Origin: Hyaloraphidium curvatum
Taxonomy: Eukaryota > Monoblepharomycota > Hyaloraphidiomycetes > Hyaloraphidiales > Hyaloraphidiaceae
DNA: 64,000 bases
Assembly: GCA_025558095.1 (NCBI GenBank)
Contig: JAIVFI010000037.1
Location: 434,001 to 498,000 of the forward strand
Direction: 5' to 3'
The notes below the pieces were generated by a model, which saw nothing but the letters and a program-made list of their open reading frames with translations, did no database searches and was not told where the DNA came from. Positions 43,684 to 54,569 of this stretch are shown here, in pieces. Within the stretch, counting starts at the first letter, position 1; each line of letters starts with the position of its first letter. Made by a program: the position numbers and the translations under genes.

Positions 43684-46600
43684 ATGGCGTCCGACGGCCC
43701 ACCCGCGCGCGCGCACGTGACGTTTGCGCCGTCGCCGGCTGTGGTGCCGGTGCCCAAGGACCAGGCGGCGGTCGGCGTGGGCGACGACGAGGGGCCGCCG
43801 GGCGTGCGCGACCTGAGCGCCAAGGAGCGCGGGCTGCTGGCGGCGGTGGCCGACGCCAACGCAAACAAACAGAGCGGCGAGGGCGGGGACGGCGAGGGGG
43901 AGGGCGGGGAGGGCGGCCGCGGCGGCGAGGCGGCGGTGCACCGCGTGCGGTTCGCGGGCCCGGCGGTGGTCGAGGTGCCGCGCGACCAGGTGCTGATCCC
44001 GCTGGACGACGAGCTGTCGACGCTGGAGGAGCGGAGGGGCGACCGCGTCACGCTGAACGACGTGGGCGTCGATGGGGCCGGCCAGCGGGCCGACGACGAC
44101 ACCGAGGCGTCCATCGACGGCCCCGGCGCGCCCTCGACGGACGCCTCGATCGACGCGCCGCCGTCGCTCGGCCAGGAGCCCGCCGGCCAGCCGCACCCGC
44201 ACCCGTCGCCCATGTCGTCGACCACCGCCGTGCCGCCCTCGGACGCCTCGTCGCTGCCCGACCCACACCAGCCGCCCCCGCGCCGCCCCACGCGCGACAG
44301 GCTGCCCTCGCGCGACAGGGCCGGCGTGCGCGCCGCGTCGGACCTCAGCCTGCGCGAGCTGGAGCTGCTGGAGGAGCACCACGTGGAGCACGACGGGCAC
44401 GCGCACGGCGGCGGGGAGCATGCGGGGCCGGCGGACGGACGGACGGGGGCGACAGGTGGCAATGATGCTGCGCAGGCGGAAACCGGGGCGGGCGAGCAGG
44501 CCGGACCGACCGTCGAGCCAGCCACCTCGTCCTCGTCCTCCTCGGAGGAGGAGGAAGAGGAGCGGCCCCGCCGCACCTCCCGCGCGCGCTCCCTCTCCGC
44601 CGGCTCCGCCTCCCGCGTCACCTTCTCCCCCCTGCCCAGCGTGGTCCCGATCCCCAAGGACCAGCCGCACCTGCACGTGCTGCACCACGCGCGCTCGGAC
44701 GAGGAAGGCGGGCCGAGCGGCAAGGTGCCCGGCGATCTGAGCGCGAGGGAGGTGGAGCTGCTTCACGAGCGGGGCGGGGAGGAGGAAAGCAAGGTGGGAA
44801 GCGGTACCGGAGCGCCCGGCCGTCCACGGTCTGACCCTCGCGAGTTCCGCCAATGTTCCCACAGGTCACCTTCTCGGAGACCGCCGCCACCGTCCGCATC
44901 CCCAAAACCCAGTCCGTCGTCCCCCTCGACCTCGCCCGCATCCGCGGGCGCTCCGCCTCCTCCTCCCGCAACTCCCCGCGCTCCCCCGGCGCCGCCGGCA
45001 CCCCCCCTTCGCCCGGGGACAACGCCGAGGACGAGGGGGCCATCGCCCACCTGGGGAGCCACTGGGCCTCGGACCTGTCGATGCGCGAGGTGGAGATGCT
45101 GGAGAGCAAGATGGAGGAGAGGGCGGCGACGCCTGCGCCGGAGGAGCCCGAGGGGTGGGAGGACGACGAGGGGGGGGAGGCGGACGACGGGGTGGAGGCC
45201 GCCGAGGGGGAGGGGGAGAGGTACAGGGAGGGGCAGGGGCACGGACACCGGAGGAGCCTGACGCCCAGCGGCGGGTTCGCAAAGGTGCTTCCCCTCCGCG
45301 CTCCCACCCCGGATGCCAGCTCACCCCGCCCGCCGCAGGTCACCTTTTCCCCGCGCCCCGCCGTCGTGACCATCTCCAAGGACCAGCCCACCATCCCCCT
45401 CGCGCTGCCGCCCAACGCCGGCGCCGCCGTGCCCGTGCTCCAGGCCCGCGTGGGCGAGGAGGGCGACGTGCAGCTGCTCGGCGAGGAGGGCGTCGGGCGC
45501 GACCTCAGCGGGAGGGAGGTGGAGATGCTGAGCGCCAAGCTGAGCGAGAGGGGGGACAGCGAGGATGCGGAGGCGGAGGGCGAGGGGGAGGAGGGGGAGG
45601 GGGAGGGGGAGGAGGGGGACGACGAGTATGCGGATGCGGACGAGGGGGACGGGGACGATCCGCCGCCGGGGGGTGCGCAGGGGGGCGCTGGAGGCGGCGG
45701 CGGTGGGCAGGGTCCGGAGGATTCGGACGGGGATGAGGACGCCGGCGATGCGGGCCCGCGCGGAGCCGGTGACGATCGTCCCCCGCACCGGGGCGGCGTG
45801 GCGCCCCGCGGCAACGGCCCCAGGGACGCCGTGGACGGTGAAGCCTCCGACGACCTCGAGGACCCCTCGATCCCACGCTGGACGCCCGGCCGCCGCGCCT
45901 CGATCTTCACCGCCGGCTCGGACGGCGACTCGGCATCCACGGACCCCGACCCCGCGCCTCCCCCGCCCGCCGCCCCGCGCCCCGTGCACCTCGCCGTGCA
46001 CACCGGGGAACGGGAACGCGGCCGCTCGCCCTCCCCCACCGCCGCGGGCCCCGCGAGCCCCTCGCTCATCGCGCGGTTCTACCGCAGCCCTTCGGCGCAG
46101 ATGCTCGCGGGCGCCATCGCCTCGGGCGTCTCCACCGTCGCCGGCCTCGCGCAGGCCGCCGCGTCGGCGGCCGGCGGCACCCTCGCCCCCGGGCGCGGCG
46201 CAAACATCCTCGCCGCGCCGACGATGGAGGCCTTCGCGGCGTTCCTGCGGCAGCGCAGGCCGGGGAGGGTGGTGGTGCTCACGGGCGCGGGGATCAGCAC
46301 GTCGGCGGGGCTGGCGGACTTCAGGAGCGAGGCGGGGATATACGCCCGGTTCGACGAGTGGAAGGCGAGGATCGGGGTGCCGTACCCCGAGGCGGTGTTT
46401 GATCTGAACTACTTCCGGTGGGTCGGGATCGGCGCGTCTGCGACCCGGATCGCTGACAATCGAGTCTTGATGACCCACAGCCAGGACCCCAAGCCGTTCT
46501 ACGCCATGATGAGGGAGCTCTTTGGGCGCAAGGCAGGACACGTGCCTATGCCCACCGAGGCACACTGGTTCATGAGGCTTCTGTACGAAAAGTGGGTCGG

Positions 46601-47734
46601 CTCGACTCTTGTCTGCTCGCTTTAGCTGACATGAGGAGTGTGGTCCCACAGAGGGATCCTGCTCCGCAACTACACGCAAAACATCGACTCGCTCGAGCAC
46701 CTCGCCGGCCTCCCCTCTGAGCTCGTCGTCGAATCCCACGGCCACTTCCGCTCCGCCTCGTGCACCGGCCGCCTCTCCTCGGGCTTCGGCGGTCTCCCCG
46801 AGGACATCCCCGCCTGCGGCGCCGAGTACCCGCCCTCGTACGTCCGGCGGTTCCTGGAGAAGGAGCCGTGGGGGGTGCCGACGTGCGCGCGGTGCGGGGG
46901 GTGGGTGAAGCCCGCGCTGACCTTCTTCGGGGAGGCGCTGCCGCCGACCTTCTGGGACGCGGCGAGGGCCGATTTCGACGAGGCGGAGGCGATGATCGTC
47001 ATGGGGACCAGCCTTCAGGTGCGTCCTCAATGTTCGGCGCGAATGACAAGTTCCTGACCGCTTTCCCCTGTTGACAGGTCCAGCCGTTCGCCTCGCTCAT
47101 CGAGCGAGTTCCTCCCACGTGCGCCCGCCTCATGATCAACCGCGACCCGCCCAAGTTCGGCCCCTTCCGCCGCACAGCCCGGCGTCTCGCGCTGTGGAAC
47201 GAGCGGTCCCGCCTGGGCCAGAACCCCCGCCAGGTGCTCCGCGAGGACGACTCGGACGCGGACGACGACCTCGTGCACGGGTACGACCACGACGGCGCGC
47301 CCAAGCGCGGCCACGACGCGTTCGGGGACCTGGTGCAGCAGTTCGACTTTGCCCTCGAGGAGGAGGCCGAGGCCATGGGCGGCAACGCCGTGCGCGATCC
47401 CAACAGGGCCAAGCTCCGGGACGCGATCCACCTCGGCGATGCGGACGAGGCGGTAGCGGAGCTGTGCCGCATGCTCGGGTGGGAGGCCGACCTGGCGAGG
47501 GTGCGGGCCGAGGGCGAGGCGAGGTACGAGAGGTACCGCGCCGAGCACGGCGACGGGGGCTGGTGGAGCGTGTTCGAGTTCGCGGCGTCGCCGCCCGACG
47601 AAAAGGCCGACCCCGCCGGCGCGGAAAAGAGGGGGACGCGGATGGGGGGGATGGCGGGCGGGGCCAACGAGGCGTGGGCGAGGCTGCAGAGCAGGTTCGG
47701 CGTCGAGACGCCGAGGGAGTGCGAGTTCATGTAG
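43684..47734 (+). CDS. sirtuin (Sir2-family NAD-dependent deacylase) with N-terminal repeat array
   Basis: Six exons (43684-44793, 44865-45284, 45339-46417, 46481-46591, 46652-47018, 47078-47734) encode about 1,247 aa. The first ~700 residues carry about four to five copies of a two-part unit: a VTFSPxPxVVxIPKDQ-like strand segment and, 40-100 residues on, a helix DLSxREVExL, joined by acidic or Pro-rich linkers. Two introns (44794-44864, 45285-45338) lie exactly before VTF at phase 0. The sirtuin domain follows in the same open frame: GAGISTSAGLADFRS, YTQNIDSLE, the catalytic His in ESHGHF, zinc Cys residues (SCTGR, PACGA, TCARC), PALTFFGEALP and GTSLQVQPFASL, like class I enzymes. Sirtuins remove acyl groups from Lys using NAD. 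The tail is acidic and extended. Confidence 0.85.
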
Positions 47735-48000
47735 CTAATGGGCGAAGGCTAGTCAGATTCGGGCGATGAATGGTTCCATTGCCTGCGGTCGCCGGATGGC
47801 CTGCTCTCCTCCTCGCGAAGCTTTCTTGAACCCTGGGGACGCACGTACAGCGGGATCGGGCCGAAAACGGGGACCATTGATCGGTGAAGAGGATGTTGAA
47901 TCGCCAGCACGGAGCTGATCGAGCTCGCATGCCCGTAACGTCATCCCACATACTCTTGCGACACGCTCGGTCATCCTACCCCCGTTTTTGGCTATCCGAT

Positions 48001-49627
48001 ATGGACGCGTCTGCTGTCGATGCTCCGGCTTCCGGCCCCGCGACGCGGTTTTCGGCGGCGGAGTGGGCGGCGCTGTTTCCGTCGCCTGTTACGCCGGGTC
48101 CCGACGCTGCGGACGCCGACGTGCCCCACGAGCTGCGCGAGCTTGCGTTGCGGGTTGCGGCGGAGAGGGCGGTGGCACCGCCGCTCGACCTGGACGCCCT
48201 GCTCGCGGGGCTTGAAGGGGCGCCGGTCACGAGGCAGCTCGTGCGGGTCGGCGCGTTCCTGAAGCGCAGGGGGCTGCCGCACTACGGCCTCATGGAGCTC
48301 ACGCACCAGGCGTTTGCACTGTTTTTCGTGCTGCTCGTGTGGATCGAGAACGACGGCCGGTTCGGCACGCGGCAGTTGGTTGTAGCGACGGTTGCCAGCT
48401 TCGTCCGCGTCGCGATCTGGGACGCGCGACTCATGACCGGACATTTCCTGCCGTCCGAGAAGGAGGTGTTCATGAAGCCCAGCGCGGCCGACTCGGGCTC
48501 GTCTGTGGACGGCAACGTCCTCGCGGGCCTGGTCCGCTACCGCGAACTCGTGCAGGCCGGCGGCACGCTGCTCACGGAACATGTGCCGGGAGACCCCTTG
48601 TGCGCATGCCCCAAACCGGGCTGCACCGGGGGCCTCACTTGGGTCACGTTTTTTTCCTACACAGCTTCCGCCGCCGTGCAAATTGCCTGCATGCTGACGT
48701 GGCCGGTCGTGCTGCGGGTCTGGACTCCGGCCGTCACCCTGGGCTCCGTTACGTGGTCGACGCCGTGGGCCGCCACGCTGGTTGTTCTGGGCATCGTCTT
48801 TATCTCGTGGCTGATGGTGGTTACGACCCTGATGCAGGTGGCAACGTACGCGCGCAACGGTGCAGCCTTTGCGCTTGATACACGGTTGCGTCGCCGTGCC
48901 GCCCAACTATGCCTGGAGGACCTGCTGGAAAGGTTACGGGACGCCCTCGCCCGGCCTGATGGCACGTGGAAGCCGCGGGAAGCCGAGAGTGAGCCTTACA
49001 TGGCGCTGCACGGTGCCCTAGTCACGACCTGGCGGCGCACCAAGGCCGGCTCGGACCCCAGCCGCGCCGTCATGTTGACGGGACTGCTCGCGGAAGTGGT
49101 GGCGGTTCTCATTTTCGTCGTGGGTTGCGAACCAGGACACCTCGGGAAGACGGACTCCTGATCCTCCGTTGCAGATCGGATCCTCGTGCATTCCCTCTCC
49201 CAACCTCGCCGGCGTCCTATACATCATTTTCACCCTGCTAGTTTTCGACCTCTTGGTTTTGGCCGCCGCCAACACATCCCCCGACCGCATCGCCGCCCTG
49301 TTCCGCTCAGCCTCCCACTCGCTCCGCTCCATCGGCACCGCCGCTGCGGCCAGCGGCCGCACGGACCTCGCAGCCGCGGCTTCGTGGCACGACCGCTTCC
49401 TCTCCGGCTTCGCGGACGTCGATCCCTACCGCATCCGCGCGTTCGGAGCACCCGTCACTTTTGACCTCGTGCGAACCGTCGTGGCGACGCTGTTTACGCT
49501 TGGAGTGGGGCTGTGGAGCCTGCTTCGGGGCGCGGGTGTTGGGGTCACAATTGGCATCGTATGCCCGGTGGGTGGGTGCTTGGCGGGCCGGACTGGAGTT
49601 GACCGATGCAGTCAGTGTCCCGCTTGA
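48001..49627 (+). CDS. polytopic membrane protein, about seven helices, unknown family
   Basis: Two exons (48001-49119, 49175-49627; 55-nt intron) encode about 523 aa. Hydrophobic segments are seen near residues 100-118, 125-140, 220-242, 258-280, 360-378, then LYIIFTLLVFDLLVLA and VRTVVATLFTLGVGLWSLL in the second exon. A long soluble N-terminus and a charged loop of about 70 residues between helices four and five (DTRLRRRAAQLCLEDLLERLRDAL) lie between them. The count and long cytosolic loop recall inverted-topology seven-helix receptors (gustatory-receptor-like proteins occur in some zoosporic fungi), but no diagnostic motif was seen. Family unknown. The intron falls inside the fifth helix, and splicing restores a continuous frame. 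Confidence 0.6.
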
Positions 49628-49810
49628 TAGGGTTTCCGAGGATTGTCCGCGCGCTGGTGCAATGCTTCAAGGAGCGGAAGTTTGCGACAGATCTGGAAAC
49701 TGCCCTTATTCGACGGCACTTGAACTCCCTCACACTACCTATTCCGGCCCCACTTAGCAATCCACAATCCAGCAGACTGCAGAGGTCCGGGTCATCTTCA
49801 GCATCCACCC

Positions 49811-50908
49811 TCACGGCTTGACCCCAATCACGACGTCCCTGTACAGCCCTGTCCCCTCGGCGTGCTTCCACTTGGCCGTCTCCCCCTCGTGCACCCTGAA
49901 CCCCGCGGCCTCGACCATCGTGCGCACCCCAACGGCCGGCATGAACCCCGCCTCACGCACGACGAGCACGCCGCCCCTGTCCGTGGCGGCGAACAGCGCG
50001 GACAGCATGTCGGCGGCGACGGGGGGCGGGAGAAAGTCGAGCACGTTGCTCGCGTTGACGAGGCCGTACTTCTCGCCCTTCTCCGCGGCCAGCTTGGCGC
50101 AGTCGGTGAGTCCTGCGTCGGAGTAGTCGATCGGAGGCAGCTCGCCGGAGCGGAGCTTGTCGAGCGCCGCGTAGTAAGCGGGCCCGCAAGCGATCGGGGT
50201 GGGGGCGCCCAGCAGCGCGCGGAGCCAGTAGTCGTCGTCCAGGGTGCGACCCGCGGCGAGCTTGGTGGCGATGGAGTGGGCGATCCGCTCCCCGAACGCG
50301 CGGCGAACGATCTCCGGAACGGGTGTGCCCTTCCCGAAGTTCTCGGCCCACACCTTCTCGTACTTTTCCACGGCGCCCGGGGCGGCGAGAGCGGCGGCCG
50401 GATCGGGCAGGTTGGGGACGTCGAGCTCGGGGTGCTGCTCGCGAAACACGTCGGCCATGGCGAGGAATGCCGCGGTGCCGGCGCCGATCCCGCGGAGGCC
50501 CTTGTCGGCGATGGCGGCTGCGTAGCGGGCGGCGATGTCCTTGGCGGCGTCGGGCAGCGAGGCGTCCTTGGCAATGGCGGCGAGCATCGCCCCGCGGAGG
50601 CGCTTCTCCTCCTCCGTGGCAACCGGCCCGGCGTTGGAGAGCACTTTGGCGGCGGCGTCGGCCGACGGCGCCGACTTGACGGCGGCCAGATGCAGCCTGC
50701 AGAAGTGGTTCTGCAGCGCGCTAATGTCGACGAACGTGAGGCCCGCCAGCTCTCCGGCGCCCAGGAGGGCGAGCCCCGTGTCCCCGCCGCTCGAGACACA
50801 CAGAACTTTGGAGCGCGGCGGGGCCAGGGCGAGCGCAGCGAGCTCGACGGCGGCGTCCTCATAGACCTGCGAGAACATGAGTGGGGCGGCGGCGAAGTCG
50901 ACGGGCAT
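49811..50908 (-). CDS. DUF3419/BtaA-like enzyme, copy 1
   Basis: Intronless, 365 aa. The start at 50908 gives DFAAAPLMFSQVYEDAAVEL, matching the QVWEDP-like opening of DUF3419 proteins. The next strand is KVLCVSSGGDTGLALL followed by LTFVDISALQNHFCRLHLAA, the SAM-binding pattern (glycine-rich loop, then Asp at the end of the second strand). DUF3419 includes BtaA, which moves the 3-amino-3-carboxypropyl group of SAM to diacylglycerol in betaine-lipid (DGTS) synthesis. In many fungi BtaA is fused to the N-methyltransferase BtaB; here no BtaB part is present. The substrate is inferred from the family only. It is paired head to head with a close paralogue at 52020. Confidence 0.72.
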   Translation of the reverse strand: MPVDFAAAPLMFSQVYEDAAVELAALALAPPRSKVLCVSSGGDTGLALLGAGELAGLTFVDISALQNHFCRLHLAAVKSAPSADAAAKVLSNAGPVATEEEKRLRGAMLAAIAKDASLPDAAKDIAARYAAAIADKGLRGIGAGTAAFLAMADVFREQHPELDVPNLPDPAAALAAPGAVEKYEKVWAENFGKGTPVPEIVRRAFGERIAHSIATKLAAGRTLDDDYWLRALLGAPTPIACGPAYYAALDKLRSGELPPIDYSDAGLTDCAKLAAEKGEKYGLVNASNVLDFLPPPVAADMLSALFAATDRGGVLVVREAGFMPAVGVRTMVEAAGFRVHEGETAKWKHAEGTGLYRDVVIGVKP

Positions 50909-52019
50909 TTTGGCGGCCGTTCGACGGGGAAATGGCGATGGTGGTCGCGTCGCGGATTGTTGAGCTGCCGGCACAGCCTCGAATTCGAATTGTTGCGGAT
51001 CCTGCCCCCGGCGCTTACATCCCTCTCTGCACGGCAGCAACTGCAAGGCGGTTCTCTGTGGGCAGATGAGGGCACGACGTCGGCGGGAAGATCGATGGAG
51101 GCGGGGGCGATGGCGATGGCGACCGGAGGCAGAGGAGGGGGAAGTGGGCGCGCTTGGCCAACACCCCTCCCACACAATGATCCGCGGAGTACTACCGCAC
51201 CGCTGGTGTTACCTCGTATGTACGATACCCGCCGAGCTACCGGGGGGGGGGGGGGGGGACAACGGGCCGCTGGTTCGCCGGAGACGGGACAAGCGGACGG
51301 GGCTGCGAGGCAGGTTCGGGGAGGAGATGGCGGGCCGCACACGGACGAGAGAAACGGGCGGTGACACCAATGTTGCCGAGGGGTCGTCGGACCCCGCAGG
51401 ACGTGTTCTATGTTGGAGATTCAAGACGGGGCGCGGTCACCAAGCGGTTGTCCAAATGGGCGGAAGTCCGCCCGGCCATCGACGTGCGGACAATAGCTCT
51501 GGGCTCCCGACCGAGGATTGGGACACCAAATCGGTGGAATTCTGCCCTGGCACCGAGTGCGAATCCATAGCGACCCTTGCACCCTTACATGACGTCAACG
51601 TCCCCTGGTCCCATCCAAAGGGCGTCGGACGTCGGCGCCCGCCGCACCGGTCACACGATCGCGGAGACGGGGAGCGGCGCCTAGACCGGGGACGGGCCAC
51701 CGCCTCCGAACTCCGGTGTAGCGCTGATGAACCGTGCAGCATGTCCCGAAGATTCGTCAGAAGCGCAGCGGCTTGTGCTGGGGTATTGGAAAATGGGCTA
51801 TGCAGGACCGCAAGGTGCAGGGTCGTGTAAACTACAAAAGCGAGGCGGTGGAGCGCGGTGGCATCGAGCCACATGTTCGCATCAGTACTCGTCTCGAGCG
51901 ATACCGAGCCCTTTTGGCAAAGGGTCTGGGCCCGTCCCCAGGGTCGGGGCTCGCGGGTCGATTTCGAAAGAATTCCTCCGTACCACCAAATCTGTCTGTC
52001 ACCCACCGAACCCGCAACG
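50909..52019. other. divergent intergenic region between the two DUF3419 genes
   Basis: About 1.1 kb separating two divergent paralogous starts. It contains a 17-G run at about 51242-51258, then a moderately GC-rich stretch with no supportable gene. An open frame runs into copy 2 from 51858, but the conserved start is the ATG at 52020. It probably holds promoters for both genes. Confidence 0.45.
51242..51258 (+). repeat. homopolymer run of 17 G
   Basis: An uninterrupted run of about 17 G on the plus strand, directly after an AGCTACC segment. Such runs can form quadruplex structures and are prone to length errors in sequencing. Confidence 0.9.
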
Positions 52020-53120
52020 ATGGCCACCCTCGACTTCGCCGCCGCCCCGCTTATGTTCTCGCAGGTCTATGAGGACCCCGCCGTCGAGCTCGCCGGGCTC
52101 GCCCTGGCCCCGGCGAAGCCCAAGGTCCTTTGCGTGTCCAGCGGGGGAGACACCGGGTTCGCGCTGGCCGCCCAGGCGGACATCGCCGGCCTCACGTTCG
52201 TCGACATTGCCGGGCTGCAGAACCACTTCTGCAGGCTGCATCTGGCCGCCGTCAAGTGGGCGCCGTCGGCCGCCACCGCCGCCAAAGTGCTCTCCAACGC
52301 GGGGCCGGCCGCCACGGAGGAGGAGAAGCGCGTCGGCGGGGAGATGCTCGCCGCCATTGCCAAGGACACTTCGCTGCCCGAAGCCGCAAAGGGTATCGCG
52401 TCGCGGTACGCCGATGCCATCGCCGTGAAGGGCCTTCGCGGGATCGGCGCCGGCACCGCCACCTTCCTCGCCATGGTCGACCTGTTCCGCGAGCAGCACC
52501 CCGAGCTCGACGTCGCCAACCTGCCGGACCCCGCTTCTGCGCTCGCAACCCGGGGCGCCAGGGAGAAGTTCGAAAAGGTGTGGGGCGACGAGTTCGGCAG
52601 GGGCTCCCCCGTCCCCGAACCGATCCGCCGCGCATTCGGGGAGTGCATCGCCCGCTCAGTCGACACCAAGCTCGCCGCGGGGCGCACCCTGGACGATGAC
52701 TACTGGCTCCGCGCCCTGCTGGCCGCCCCCGTTCCGATCACCTGCGGGCCCGCGTACTATTCGTCGCTCGACAAGATCCGCTCCGGCGAGCTGCCCCCGA
52801 TCGACTACTCCGACGTCGGGCTGACCGAGTGCGCCAAGCTGGCCGCCGAAAGGGGCGAAAAGTACGGCCTCGTCAACGCGAGCAACGTGCCCGACTACAT
52901 GCCGCCCGCTGCCGTCGCCGACATGCTTTCCGCGCTGTTCGCCGCCACCGACACGGGTGGGGTCCTCGTCGTGCGCGAGGCAGGGTTCATGCCGGCGGTG
53001 GGGATGCGCAAGATGGTGGAGGCGGCCGGGTTCAGGGTGCACGAGGGGGAGACGAGTAGGTGGACGCAGGCCGAGGGGACTGGGCTGTACAGGGACGTTG
53101 TGATCGCTGTCAAACCGTGA
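52020..53120 (+). CDS. DUF3419/BtaA-like enzyme, copy 2
   Basis: Intronless, 366 aa, highly similar throughout to the protein at 49811-50908 (I estimate about three quarters identical residues by eye). It keeps the same hallmarks: FAAAPLMFSQVYEDPAVEL, VLCVSSGGDTGFAL, LTFVDIAGLQNHFCRLHLAA, DDDYWLRALLAAP, NASNVPDYMPP and the final YRDVVIAVKP. The mechanism inferred from the family is SAM-dependent aminocarboxypropyl transfer, possibly in betaine-lipid synthesis. Divergence is spread evenly and neither copy has stops, so both appear to be maintained. The head-to-head arrangement implies an inverted duplication. An upstream in-frame start at 51858 adds unconserved residues and was not used. Confidence 0.72.
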   Translation: MATLDFAAAPLMFSQVYEDPAVELAGLALAPAKPKVLCVSSGGDTGFALAAQADIAGLTFVDIAGLQNHFCRLHLAAVKWAPSAATAAKVLSNAGPAATEEEKRVGGEMLAAIAKDTSLPEAAKGIASRYADAIAVKGLRGIGAGTATFLAMVDLFREQHPELDVANLPDPASALATRGAREKFEKVWGDEFGRGSPVPEPIRRAFGECIARSVDTKLAAGRTLDDDYWLRALLAAPVPITCGPAYYSSLDKIRSGELPPIDYSDVGLTECAKLAAERGEKYGLVNASNVPDYMPPAAVADMLSALFAATDTGGVLVVREAGFMPAVGMRKMVEAAGFRVHEGETSRWTQAEGTGLYRDVVIAVKP

Positions 53121-53931
53121 GGGAGGAGGAGGTTCCCGGGCGGGGCGTTTCTTGGAGAGCGAAGTTAGCGGCTATTTGTGTTTAGCAATTCCGTCTGTCT
53201 GTCTGGGCTAATGTACTCTTGCGTCCGGGGCCGTCGCTTGTCAATAAGACCGTTCCTCCTGTTTGATGATTGCGCCGTCAGCAAAGCCCGAGAATCACTG
53301 TTCTCCGTATCGCCGACCCGAGGTGGAAAGCCCACAGGTCAAAGCCTTCAAGGGCTCCCCTCCTGAAGACTTGAAGATCGGCAAGGCCTCGGCGCCAGCG
53401 GGTCCCATTTGTCCGGCGGACTGCCTGAGGGCCCTCTACATGACTACTGCACTACGCCAGCCGCTTACGGCGGCTCTGGTGCGCGGTACGGAATCCATAT
53501 TGACTCCGACGCTGGGTCAATTTTGCGTTGACGGCGGCGGCTCTGCTGGAGTTTCTTCGGACGGCCAGGACGTGGCATCGAAATCGCCACAAGGGGCATG
53601 CGCCACCGACGAGGTTCTAGTTGCGGATGCACTTACTCGACGCGCCATTCGCCCCATCGCCCCCGGCCCGATTCCGCAGCCCTCACGACCACTGCACCAT
53701 TCGGATCCTGCCGACCTCGATCAAGTACAGCCTCTGCCTCGCCGTGTCGTACGCCATGCCGTACAGGTTCAGGGTCTCGGTGTTGGTTGTACGAAGGCGG
53801 CAGTCCGACCTCAGCCTCACCAAAGACCTCCACCGATCGCCGGTCGTCCGTCTGCAGTCAAAGATCGCCAATGCAAGAAGCCTAACAACGCGTCATGACA
53901 TTGGAATCCCGTGATCTGTGCACTGGCTGCT
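53121..53931. other. intergenic, with a possible beta-propeller gene remnant
   Basis: About 810 bp between two genes. On the minus strand at about 53690-53800 a short frame reads LNLYGMAYDTARQRLYLIEVGRI in part, like one blade of an NHL/SMP30-type propeller. Surrounding frames are broken and no full domain can be built. Nothing else is supportable. Confidence 0.3.
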
Positions 53932-54569
53932 CTACCGAGCTCCTGTGCCGCCGTCCTTGGCCGTTTTGCTAGCTTGAACGCAGGTCTGCTTGTGCTGGGG
54001 CCACGCCAGCCTCTGGCAGGCCGCGCTGCAGTACGGCGTCTCCTTGCATCTCGCGCACCGCCGCATCGTGCCCTTGGAAAAGCGCCCGCAGCCCATGCAG
54101 ATCTCCACGCTGCCCCCGCGGCCCTCGGCGAACTCCACGGCCATGAGATCCGTGCTTCCGTCCATTCCCTGCAGCATCCGGTCCCTTGCGTCCATCGCCT
54201 GCTCGACGGCAGCAACGCAGCGCTCCGATCCGCAGCACGGCCACACCCAGGGGACCCATTTAGGTCCCGGGCCCGCGATGGTGATCGCCGCCCGGCCGTC
54301 GCACCGGCCCCGCAGCCGAAGCAGAGGTACCCCGGCAGAGAGCCCGTTTCCATCCAGCGTGGCTCCGATTCCTCGAGCACCTGCAGGAAGAGCCGGTTGC
54401 GGAGCTCCCCGTGCGCGCCGCTCCACTCCCGCTCCGCGAACCGAGAGTCGAGCCCCTGGGGGTGCACGACGAACTTGGGGGGGTCGGCGGCGCTGCCGTG
54501 CTGGTAGATGGTGATGAAGACGGGGACGACGAGCGGCCCGCGGCCCACGAGCCCCTCAAAGTCGGGCAT
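53932..54569 (-). CDS. MYND zinc-finger protein, apparent frameshift
   Basis: From the ATG at 54569 the frame reads an acidic, aromatic-rich N-terminal domain to a PGYLCFGCG segment near 54310. There the coding signal moves by one base to another frame, which continues GRAAITIAGPGPKWVPWVW, a Cys pair, and then a C-terminal MYND finger (53960-54090): CMGCGRF, CARC, YCSAACQ, HKQTC, ending at 53932. MYND domains bind Pro-rich partner motifs with two zinc ions. No GT-AG intron fits the switch at about 54295-54315 without deleting conserved-looking sequence. It is either a real one-base indel or an assembly error. Function beyond protein binding is unknown. Confidence 0.68.

Noticed and set aside
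43546-44862. 438-codon minus-strand open frame opposite the repeat-sirtuin exon 1
   Set aside because: No motif and GC-driven composition. The plus strand shows repeated VTF and DLS units with matching introns.
45321-47030. 569-codon minus-strand open frame opposite the sirtuin
   Set aside because: Shadow frame: low-complexity Arg/Pro/Gly/Ala product. The opposite strand contains all Sir2 motifs in order.
48001-49627. Idea that the seven-helix protein is a gustatory-receptor-like protein
   Set aside because: Only helix count and loop length fit. The C-terminal signature of that family was not seen, so no name was given.
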